From: an uncultured Gammaproteobacteria bacterium
GTDB taxonomy: Bacteria; Pseudomonadota; Gammaproteobacteria; Steroidobacterales; JABDMI01
Direction: 5' to 3'
NCBI GenBank assembly: GCA_938039225.1
Contig: CALHVH010000234.1
Coordinates: forward strand, 1 to 6,147
DNA length: 6,147 nt
Shown: one piece after another, positions 1-5,398 of the stretch
Layout: the number at the start of each line of letters is the position of its first letter
Numbering within the stretch: the first letter of the stretch is position 1
Made by a program: the position numbers and the translations under genes
The notes under the pieces: generated by a model
Databases searched by the model: none
The model's input: only the letters and a program-made list of their open reading frames with translations
What the model was told of the DNA's origin: nothing

Positions 1-110
1 TAATTAGTTAACAAGGCAACCTTCTGAAATGTGATCTTGTTATCTGATATCGTTTTAGAATTCATGGCCTTATTATAGTTATACCTTTGCCTGTATGCAC
101 TGGAATAAAC

Positions 111-138
111 TTGACTCTTGTCAAAGGTCTGGTAATTT
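111..138 (+). promoter_or_regulatory. Candidate sigma-70-type promoter of hrcA
   Basis: A TTGACT box (111-116, five of six consensus bases) is followed by a 16-base spacer and TAATTT (133-138), which keeps only the first, second and last bases of TATAAT but is preceded by an extended -10 TG at 130-131. Transcription would start near 145-147, on or just before the hrcA ATG, giving a leaderless or nearly leaderless message. That agrees with the lack of a Shine-Dalgarno sequence at normal distance. The -35 box lies in a perfect inverted repeat, TTGAC-tctt-GTCAA (111-124), which could be an operator. The rest of bases 1-110 shows no convincing gene or better promoter. The -10 match is weak, so this is a tentative call. 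Confidence 0.4.
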
Positions 139-146
139 CACTCTTA

Positions 147-1208
147 ATGACTATAAAAGACCAAAAAACTGAACTCAATGAGCGTGCTCGTCTTTTGCTC
201 AAAGCTATGATTGAACGCTATATCACTGATGGTCAGCCTGTAGGTTCGCGCACATTGTCACAAGAATCGGGGCTTGACCTTAGTCCTGCAACGGTGCGCA
301 ATGTGATGGCCGATCTTGAGCATTTGGGTTTAATTGCCTCTCCTCATACTTCCGCGGGTCGAATTCCGACGGATAAGGGCATGCGTCTGTTTGTGGATAA
401 TTTGATTCGAGTTCGAGATCCCCAGCCAAATCTGATTCAAACCGTATCGTCGCAACTTGATATGGTGGGTAGCAGCAAAGACTTAATTGCCTCGGCATCT
501 AGAGCTTTATCCGGAATTACCCACATGGCTGGTGTGGTTACCGTGCCTACACGTACTTATTTAGAAATATCCCGAATTGAGTTTTTGAAACTTTCTGGCC
601 ATCAAGTTTTAGCGGTTTTAGTGATGAGTAACGGTGAGGTTGAAAACAGAGTTTTAGAAACCTCTCGAGATTTTACTAAGGCCGAGCTAGAAAAATCAGC
701 GGCCAGCCTTAATCAGCATTTTGCTGGTAAGCGTGTGTCCAATGTTAGGCGTAATATATTAAATGACATGCAAAATACTCGTGAGAGCATGAATAATATG
801 ATGCAAGATGCGATTGGTCTTGCTGAAAAGCTTTTTGCTACTCCAAAGCAAGAGTCTTCTATGGTCATGGCGGGGCAGGTGAACTTGATGGAGTTTGCCG
901 AACTTTCAAATGTCGACAAGCTAAGAAGCTTGTTCGAGGCCTTTAACCAACAACGTGATATCTTGCATCTCCTTGATCAATCTTTAAACGCTAAAGGCGT
1001 GCGAATTTATATTGGACAAGAAGCGGGTTATAAAATTTTTGATGGAATGAGTCTGGTGACTTCAACTTATTCAGTGGACGATGAAGTGGTTGGTGTTCTA
1101 GGCGTTATTGGTCCAAGTCGAATGGCCTATTCCAAGGTTATCCCCATTGTGGACGTAACAGCAAAATTACTGGGTTCAGCCTTGAATTCCACACTATCAA
1201 CCTCATAA
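147..1208 (+). CDS. hrcA: Heat-inducible transcription repressor HrcA
   Basis: HrcA is a cytoplasmic DNA-binding repressor of chaperone genes. In studied bacteria it binds the CIRCE inverted repeat and depends on GroEL for activity. The 353-residue product has the family layout. An N-terminal winged-helix domain (about residues 9-85) carries QPVGSRTLS (30-38), the recognition-helix region LSPATVRNVMADLE (45-58) and the wing TSAGRIPTDKG (68-78). A GAF-like middle region and the C-terminal signature GVLGVIGPSRM (316-326) followed by IPIVD (332-336) complete it. I chose the ATG at 147; an in-frame TTG at 87 would add 20 hydrophobic residues not typical of the family and has no ribosome site. No good Shine-Dalgarno precedes 147 either: AAAGGT at 123-128 is too far away. 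It heads the grpE-dnaK-dnaJ cluster. No canonical CIRCE (TTAGCACTC-N9-GAGTGCTAA) was found in the window, so its main target may lie elsewhere, for example at groESL. Confidence 0.96.
   Translation: MTIKDQKTELNERARLLLKAMIERYITDGQPVGSRTLSQESGLDLSPATVRNVMADLEHLGLIASPHTSAGRIPTDKGMRLFVDNLIRVRDPQPNLIQTVSSQLDMVGSSKDLIASASRALSGITHMAGVVTVPTRTYLEISRIEFLKLSGHQVLAVLVMSNGEVENRVLETSRDFTKAELEKSAASLNQHFAGKRVSNVRRNILNDMQNTRESMNNMMQDAIGLAEKLFATPKQESSMVMAGQVNLMEFAELSNVDKLRSLFEAFNQQRDILHLLDQSLNAKGVRIYIGQEAGYKIFDGMSLVTSTYSVDDEVVGVLGVIGPSRMAYSKVIPIVDVTAKLLGSALNSTLSTS
1181..1206 (+). promoter_or_regulatory. Candidate sigma-32 heat-shock promoter for grpE, inside the hrcA 3' end
   Basis: CTTGAAT (1181-1187) and CCTCAT (1201-1206) are separated by 13 bases. 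The E. coli RpoH consensus is roughly CTTGAAA, 11-16 bases, CCCCAT, so each half has a single mismatch. The spacer length equals that of the stronger promoter in front of dnaK. The -10 element overlaps the hrcA stop codon by one base (T1206). Transcription would start around 1213, leaving a leader of roughly 90 bases before grpE. This would let grpE be heat-induced independently of hrcA. It is inferred from motif and position; coding constraint on hrcA could produce part of the match. Confidence 0.55.
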
Positions 1209-1241
1209 CACAGTCATGCAATTTATTCGCTAGATAGATTG

Positions 1242-1254
1242 TCTCAATTTGAGA
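1242..1254 (+). repeat. Short perfect palindrome upstream of grpE
   Basis: TCTCAA (1242-1247) and TTGAGA (1249-1254) form a perfect inverted repeat around a single T, in the 93-base hrcA-grpE gap. It lies downstream of the candidate sigma-32 start and about 50 bases upstream of the grpE ATG. A one-base loop is too tight for an RNA hairpin, so if functional it is more likely a protein-binding site on DNA. It does not resemble CIRCE. A 13-base palindrome in AT-rich DNA may also be chance. Confidence 0.35.
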
Positions 1255-1301
1255 TGATTTATTTTCGAGATATTAACTATAACTAATTGAAAATATTAAA
1301 A

Positions 1302-1928
1302 ATGACTACTGATAATCCACAAGATAATAACCCTGAAGAAATTCTCAATACTGAAGCCACTGATCTTAATTCCAATGCTGATGTAGAAAATGGCTTGGAC
1401 GAAATTGAGCAATTGGTTGATGATTTAGAGGCGGGTCAAGATGTCGACCTTGAAGAAGTTGTGGAATTAAGCGCTTTGGAAGTGGCTGAAAATGCAGCTG
1501 CTGAGGCTAAAGATAATATGCTTAGACTTGCCGCTGAAATGGACAATCTTCGCAAGCGTACTGTACGAGAAGTTGAACAGGCACGTAAGTTTGCCGTTGA
1601 GCGCTTCGCCAAAGAAGTCCTTTTAATCAAAGACAGCTTAGATATGGGTATGCAAGCTTCTCAGGCCGAAGGCGCTACCGTTGAGTCTATTCGCGAAGGT
1701 ATGGAAATCACCATGAAGCAATTGACCAGTAGCCTTGAAAAATTCAATATCAAAGAAATTGAAGCTGATGGAGCGGTATTTAACCCTGAATTTCATGAGG
1801 CCATGGCCATGCAGCCAAGCACCGAACATGAACCCAATATGGTGATGTTTGTGATGCAAAAGGGTTTCATGATTAATGACCGTGTCTTACGACCAGCTCG
1901 TGTGATGGTCTCAAAAGCCCCAGATTAA
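1302..1928 (+). CDS. grpE: Nucleotide exchange factor GrpE
   Basis: GrpE is the homodimeric cytoplasmic exchange factor that opens the DnaK nucleotide pocket and releases ADP, and it acts as a thermosensor in E. coli. The 208-residue product has a long acidic, probably disordered N-terminal tail (about 1-65), then the dimerisation helix (about 66-145) with MDNLRKRTVREVEQARKFA (80-98), then the beta-wing domain with FNPEFHEAM (160-168) and QKGFMINDRVLRPARVMVSK (186-205), the family signature. Where many GrpEs read LLPVLDNLE, this one has LLIKDSLDMG (107-116), a variant within family range. The ATG at 1302 is preferred over an in-frame TTG at 1287 (five extra residues); neither has a clear Shine-Dalgarno. 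The gene follows hrcA by 93 bases and precedes dnaK by 140, consistent with a DnaK partner transcribed with it and from its own candidate sigma-32 promoter. Confidence 0.96.
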   Translation: MTTDNPQDNNPEEILNTEATDLNSNADVENGLDEIEQLVDDLEAGQDVDLEEVVELSALEVAENAAAEAKDNMLRLAAEMDNLRKRTVREVEQARKFAVERFAKEVLLIKDSLDMGMQASQAEGATVESIREGMEITMKQLTSSLEKFNIKEIEADGAVFNPEFHEAMAMQPSTEHEPNMVMFVMQKGFMINDRVLRPARVMVSKAPD

Positions 1929-2004
1929 TACTGATTAAGGTGATATTTGAGCTTTATTGTATGTAAGCCTTGAAAAGAATATCTGCAGCCCCATTTAATC
2001 AGTA
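1929..2004 (+). repeat. 10-bp inverted repeat bracketing the dnaK promoter
   Basis: TACTGATTAA (1929-1938) and TTAATCAGTA (1995-2004) are exact reverse complements, 56 bases apart. The left arm begins immediately after the grpE stop codon. The right arm directly follows the sigma-32 -10 element and covers the likely transcription start. In a grpE-dnaK read-through RNA the arms could pair; in a transcript starting at the dnaK promoter the left arm would be absent. A DNA-looping operator pair is another possibility. The repeat is seen directly; its function is inference. Confidence 0.5.
1969..1996 (+). promoter_or_regulatory. Sigma-32 (RpoH) heat-shock promoter of dnaK
   Basis: CTTGAAA (1969-1975), a 13-base spacer, and CCCCATTT (1989-1996) match the E. 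coli RpoH consensus (CTTGAAA, 11-16 bases, CCCCATnT) at every defined position. Transcription would start around 2000-2003, giving a 5' leader of about 65-70 bases before the dnaK ATG at 2069. The site lies in the 140-base grpE-dnaK gap, so dnaK and downstream dnaJ can be induced separately from hrcA and grpE. No CIRCE operator accompanies it, so direct HrcA control here is not supported. Confidence 0.88.
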
Positions 2005-2052
2005 ATTCAAAAATTAACCCTTTTATTAGATTTAAGGCCAGAAATGGCAAGA

Positions 2053-2067
2053 TTTTTCGGAGAAAGA
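2053..2067 (+). promoter_or_regulatory. dnaK ribosome binding site within a small potential hairpin
   Basis: GGAG (2059-2062) lies six bases before the dnaK ATG and is the only strong Shine-Dalgarno in the window. The flanking bases TTTTTC (2053-2058) can pair with GAAAGA (2062-2067), five Watson-Crick pairs plus one G-U, leaving GGA as a three-base loop. Just upstream GCCA-GAAA-TGGC (2037-2048) can form a four-pair stem with a GNRA-type tetraloop. The ribosome site is secure. A temperature-sensitive role for the weak hairpins is conjecture. Confidence 0.6.
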
Positions 2068-2068
2068 C

Positions 2069-4006
2069 ATGAGTAAAATTATTGGTATAGATTTAGGAAC
2101 AACTAATTCTTGCGTTGCCGTTATGGATGGCGATACCCCAAAAGTGATTGAAAACGCTGAGGGCGATCGTACCACCCCATCAATTGTAGCTTTTACCAAA
2201 GACGGTGAAGTGGTTGTCGGCCAACCAGCTAAGCGTCAAGCAGTTACTAATCCTCACAACACTTTATATGCAGTAAAGCGTCTAATCGGCAGAAAGTTTG
2301 ACGATGAAGTCGTGCAAAAAGATATCGATATGGTGCCTTACAATATCGTTAAAGCTGACAATGGCGATGCATGGGTGGAAGTAGACGGTAAAAAAATGGC
2401 TCCACCAGAAGTTGCTGCTCGTGTATTAATGAAAATGAAAAAAACGGCTGAAGACTATTTAGGTCATGCGGTTACTGAAGCGGTAATTACGGTACCTGCT
2501 TACTTTAATGATTCACAGCGTCAGGCTACTAAGGATGCCGGTAAGATTGCTGGACTTGATGTAAAGCGTATTATTAATGAGCCTACTGCAGCGGCACTCG
2601 CCTACGGTATGGACAAAAATCGTGGCGACAGCAAAATTGCAGTATACGATTTAGGCGGTGGTACTTTTGATATCTCTATCATTGAAATTGCTGAAATCGA
2701 TGGCGAGCACCAATTTGAAGTATTGTCGACGAACGGTGATACCTTCTTAGGTGGTGAAGATTTTGATATGGCCATCATTAACTATCTTGCTGACGAGTTC
2801 AAAAAAGAACAGGGCGTAGATTTACGCAATGATTCTCTGGCTATGCAACGTTTAAAAGAAGCGGGCGAGAAAGCTAAAATCGAACTGTCTTCAACTACTC
2901 AAACTGAAGTTAATCTTCCTTACATCACTGCTGACGCATCGGGTCCTAAGCATTTAACACTTAAGCTAACTCGTGCCAAGCTAGAGTCTTTAGTTGCCGA
3001 CTTAATTAAACGTACCGTTGAACCTTGCCGTATCGCATTAAAAGATGCTGGCTTATCAATGAGCGAAATTGATGAAGTTATTTTGGTAGGTGGTCAAACA
3101 CGTATGCCTAAAGTGCAAGAAACGGTTAAAGACTTCTTTGGTAAAGAGCCGCGTAAAGATGTGAACCCAGATGAGGCAGTTGCAGTTGGTGCTTCAATTC
3201 AAGGTGGTGTTTTAGCGGGTGATGTTAAAGATGTATTGCTTCTTGATGTAACTCCATTGTCTCTAGGTATCGAGACCATGGGTGGCGTGATGACTAAGCT
3301 TATCGATAAGAATACAACCATACCTACTAAAGCCTCGCAGGTATTTTCTACGGCAGAAGATAACCAGCCTGCAGTAACTATCCATGTGCTTCAAGGTGAG
3401 CGTCAACGCTCTGCTGATAATAAGTCACTGGGTCGTTTTGATCTGGCTGATATTCCACCGGCGCCTCGTGGGACTCCTCAAATTGAAGTGATTTTTGATA
3501 TCGATGCTAACGGTATTATCAATGTGACTGCTAAAGATAAAGCAACAGAAAAAGAACAGAAAATTGTTATTCAAGCGTCTTCTGGTTTAAGTGATGAAGA
3601 GATTGAAAAAATGGTTGCTGATGCAGAAACTCATGCAGAAGAAGATAAGAAATTTAAAGAACTTATTGATACAAGAAACCAAGCTGATGGCTTAGTGCAC
3701 GCCACTGAGAAGGCCATTGCTGATATGGGTGACAAAGTCACTGCCGAAGAAAAAGAAGCAGTTGATGCCGCTATTTCTGAGCTAAAAGAAGTAATTCAAG
3801 GCGAAGATAAAGAAGCGATTGATGAAAAACTTAAAGCAATGAGTGAAGTGTCTGCTCCTATCATGCAACGCATGTATGAGCAGCAAGCTGCTGAAGCAGG
3901 TGCTCCAGACGGTGCGGGCCCAGCAGACGATAATGTGGTTGACGCTGAGTTCACTGACGTTACCGAAGAAGCGGACGCCAACGCTGGAGACAGCGACGCA
4001 GCATAA
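2069..4006 (+). CDS. dnaK: Chaperone protein DnaK (Hsp70)
   Basis: DnaK is the cytoplasmic ATP-dependent chaperone that holds hydrophobic peptide segments and cycles with DnaJ and GrpE. The 645-residue protein is full length. The nucleotide-binding domain (about 1-385) shows IGIDLGTTNSCVAV (5-18), Lys70, the catalytic-region Glu171, the second phosphate motif DLGGGTFD (194-201) with Thr199, and ILVGGQTRMP (338-347). The conserved interdomain linker VLLLDVTPLSLG is at 389-400, numbered as in E. coli. The substrate-binding beta domain (about 395-505) includes QGERQRSADN (442-451), and the helical lid follows. The tail has the usual DAEF motif (625-628) but continues with about 15 further acidic and alanine-rich residues, past the point where many DnaKs stop. 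The start is fixed by GGAG six bases upstream and by the MSKIIGIDLG beginning. A sigma-32 promoter drives the gene; dnaJ follows after 106 bases and a hairpin. Confidence 0.99.
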   Translation: MSKIIGIDLGTTNSCVAVMDGDTPKVIENAEGDRTTPSIVAFTKDGEVVVGQPAKRQAVTNPHNTLYAVKRLIGRKFDDEVVQKDIDMVPYNIVKADNGDAWVEVDGKKMAPPEVAARVLMKMKKTAEDYLGHAVTEAVITVPAYFNDSQRQATKDAGKIAGLDVKRIINEPTAAALAYGMDKNRGDSKIAVYDLGGGTFDISIIEIAEIDGEHQFEVLSTNGDTFLGGEDFDMAIINYLADEFKKEQGVDLRNDSLAMQRLKEAGEKAKIELSSTTQTEVNLPYITADASGPKHLTLKLTRAKLESLVADLIKRTVEPCRIALKDAGLSMSEIDEVILVGGQTRMPKVQETVKDFFGKEPRKDVNPDEAVAVGASIQGGVLAGDVKDVLLLDVTPLSLGIETMGGVMTKLIDKNTTIPTKASQVFSTAEDNQPAVTIHVLQGERQRSADNKSLGRFDLADIPPAPRGTPQIEVIFDIDANGIINVTAKDKATEKEQKIVIQASSGLSDEEIEKMVADAETHAEEDKKFKELIDTRNQADGLVHATEKAIADMGDKVTAEEKEAVDAAISELKEVIQGEDKEAIDEKLKAMSEVSAPIMQRMYEQQAAEAGAPDGAGPADDNVVDAEFTDVTEEADANAGDSDAA

Positions 4007-4026
4007 CATGCTGATTGCTTAATCCT

Positions 4027-4055
4027 ACAGGGAGCGATATTGCATCGTTCCCTGT
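4027..4055 (+). terminator. Strong intergenic hairpin between dnaK and dnaJ (attenuator or mRNA-processing element)
   Basis: ACAGGGAGCGAT (4027-4038) pairs with ATCGTTCCCTGT (4044-4055) around a five-base loop, making 12 pairs with one G-U. Only a short TTT run follows (4055-4057), so it is a poor Rho-independent terminator by the usual criteria. Since dnaJ has no obvious promoter of its own in the remaining gap, read-through is expected. The likely roles are partial termination or protection of the dnaK 3' end from exonucleases, both of which would keep DnaK in excess over DnaJ. The hairpin is certain as sequence; its role is inferred. Confidence 0.65.
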
Positions 4056-4112
4056 TTGCGTATCTAGTATTAAGAATAAACAATTTATATAAGATTCAAA
4101 GAAGATTTAAAC

Positions 4113-5243
4113 ATGGCCAAAAATGACTATTACGACACACTGGGCGTTGCAAAGAATGCCGAAAAAGCTGATTTAAAAAAAGCTTATCGACGTATGGCTA
4201 TGAAATATCATCCCGATAGAAATCCAGATGACAAAGTGGCTGAAGAAAAATTTAAAGAAGTTAAAGAAGCCTATGAAGTTTTAAACGATGATAATAAGCG
4301 TGCTCGTTATGACCAGTTTGGTCACGCCGGCGTAGATCCTTCAATGGGCGGCGGTCATGCTGGTGCTGGCGATTTCGGGGACGTATTTGGTGACATCTTT
4401 GGTGATATTTTTGGTGGCAGGTCACGAGGTGGTGCTAGGCAACGCAATACACGAGGTTCGGATTTACGTTATGAACTTAAAGTTGATTTAGAACAAGCGG
4501 TATTTGGTGATAATGTTGAATTCACTATACCTACCTATACATCTTGTAAGCCTTGTGACGGTAAGGGCGCCGAAAACACATCCGATGTTGATACCTGTGG
4601 CACTTGTGCAGGGCAAGGGCAAGTTCGCGTAAGCCAAGGTTTTTTCCAAATGCAACAAACCTGTCCTAAGTGTAAAGGGCAAGGCAAAATTATCAAAAAC
4701 CCATGTAAAACTTGTAATGGTGATGGTCGTGTACGTGAGTCCCGTACCTTGAGTGTGAAAATACCTGAAGGTGTTGAAGTCGGCGATCGTATTCGCATGA
4801 GTGGTCAAGGTGAAGCCGGTGCAAACGGTGGACCAGCAGGTGATTTATACGTTGATATTAATATTCGTCCGCATAAATTATTTGAGCGTGAAGGGCGAGA
4901 TCTCTCTTGTGAAATTCCAGTGAGCTTTGCCACAGCTACCCTAGGTGGTGAAATTGAAGTGCCAACCTTAAAGGGTAAAGTAAATTTAACTATCCCAGCA
5001 GAAACTCAAACCGGCAAGGTTATGCGTCTTAAGGGCAAAGGGGTAGGGACCGTGCGTACCAGTGGCGTCGGGGATTTATATTGTCAAATTATTGTAGAGA
5101 CTCCAGTAAAGTTGAATAAAGAACAAAAAGACTTGTTGGTTCAATTTGAAGAATCGCTAACAAAAAGTAAAAAGAGTCATAGTCCAAAGAGCAGTTCATT
5201 TTTTGATGGGGTGAAAAGCTTTATTGATAAGATGAAAGGTTGA
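4113..5243 (+). CDS. dnaJ: Chaperone protein DnaJ (Hsp40, class A)
   Basis: DnaJ binds unfolded substrates, passes them to DnaK and stimulates DnaK ATPase. The 376-residue protein has all class A parts. The J domain (about 1-70) carries YYDTLGV (6-12) and the catalytic HPD (33-35). A Gly/Phe-rich linker (about 75-108) includes the repeated DIFGDIFG. The zinc domain has four intact motifs: CKPCDGKG (145-152), CGTCAGQG (162-169), CPKCKGQG (184-191) and CKTCNGDG (198-205). The C-terminal substrate-binding domains follow, with GDLYVDINIRPHKLFERE (243-260) and GDLYCQI (320-326). The last 25 or so residues are Lys/Ser-rich. The ATG at 4113 is supported by the standard MAKNDYYDTLGV start; GAAG at 4101-4104 is a weak ribosome site. 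It is presumably transcribed with dnaK through the intervening hairpin, and a terminator lies downstream. Confidence 0.98.
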   Translation: MAKNDYYDTLGVAKNAEKADLKKAYRRMAMKYHPDRNPDDKVAEEKFKEVKEAYEVLNDDNKRARYDQFGHAGVDPSMGGGHAGAGDFGDVFGDIFGDIFGGRSRGGARQRNTRGSDLRYELKVDLEQAVFGDNVEFTIPTYTSCKPCDGKGAENTSDVDTCGTCAGQGQVRVSQGFFQMQQTCPKCKGQGKIIKNPCKTCNGDGRVRESRTLSVKIPEGVEVGDRIRMSGQGEAGANGGPAGDLYVDINIRPHKLFEREGRDLSCEIPVSFATATLGGEIEVPTLKGKVNLTIPAETQTGKVMRLKGKGVGTVRTSGVGDLYCQIIVETPVKLNKEQKDLLVQFEESLTKSKKSHSPKSSSFFDGVKSFIDKMKG

Positions 5244-5316
5244 GAAAAGAAGCTAAATAATTTTCAAACTCTTTGCTCTACATAAAGTTTGTTAAGAGAA
5301 TAAGACACATATTAAG

Positions 5317-5359
5317 AGGTCCCTGATGCTTGTACACATGCTCAGGGACTTAGTTTTTT
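5317..5359 (+). terminator. Rho-independent terminator after dnaJ
   Basis: GTCCCTGA (5319-5326) pairs perfectly with TCAGGGAC (5342-5349); two further pairs (A5317-T5351 and G5318-T5350) extend the stem to ten. The 15-base loop may pair partly within itself. After AG comes a run of six T (5354-5359), as expected of an intrinsic terminator. It lies about 75 bases past the dnaJ stop and would end the chaperone transcript, separating it from dapB. Confidence 0.85.
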
Positions 5360-5360
5360 A

Positions 5361-5380
5361 TAGCTTGTAAACCTAAGCTA
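5361..5380 (+). repeat. Short inverted repeat overlapping the dapB -35 region
   Basis: TAGCTT (5361-5366) and AAGCTA (5375-5380) are exact reverse complements separated by eight bases. The left arm overlaps the start of the candidate dapB -35 box. The spacing would suit a small dimeric regulator, or the repeat may be chance; nothing in the window identifies a binder. Confidence 0.3.
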
Positions 5381-5392
5381 AACCACTACAAT
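5365..5392 (+). promoter_or_regulatory. Candidate sigma-70-type promoter of dapB
   Basis: TTGTAA (5365-5370, four of six) and TACAAT (5387-5392, five of six) are separated by 16 bases and sit between the dnaJ terminator and dapB. Transcription seven bases past the -10 box would start at 5399, exactly the A of the dapB ATG, predicting a leaderless mRNA. This fits the absence of a purine-rich ribosome site before dapB. The promoter is a motif-based inference. Confidence 0.5.
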
Positions 5393-5398
5393 ACGATT

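Noticed and set aside
9..42. 7-bp inverted repeat TAACAAG (9-15) and CTTGTTA (36-42) at the left edge
   Set aside because: It is short, with a 20-base loop and no T-tract, and the upstream gene is not visible, so neither a terminator nor an operator can be argued.
87..146. N-terminal extension of HrcA from a TTG at 87
   Set aside because: The 20 extra residues are not typical of the family, there is no ribosome site, and the candidate promoter -10 box lies inside this stretch. The ATG at 147 gives a normal HrcA start.
1242..1276. Sigma-70 promoter for grpE using TTGAGA (1249-1254) and TATTAA (1271-1276)
   Set aside because: Both boxes match only partly and such pairs are easy to find in AT-rich DNA. 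The sigma-32 candidate at 1181-1206 is a better match.
1287..1301. GrpE start at the TTG codon at 1287
   Set aside because: It adds only five residues, has no Shine-Dalgarno and uses a rare start when an in-frame ATG follows at 1302. It is not excluded, just less likely.
4405..4435. Tandem repeat of GGTGAYATYTTTGG-like units in dnaJ
   Set aside because: This encodes the normal Gly/Phe-rich linker of DnaJ (DIFGDIFG) and needs no further explanation.
280..4808. Several minus-strand open frames of about 64-106 codons within hrcA, grpE, dnaK and dnaJ
   Set aside because: They are opposite-strand shadows of strongly conserved genes, with no recognisable domains, ribosome sites or promoters.
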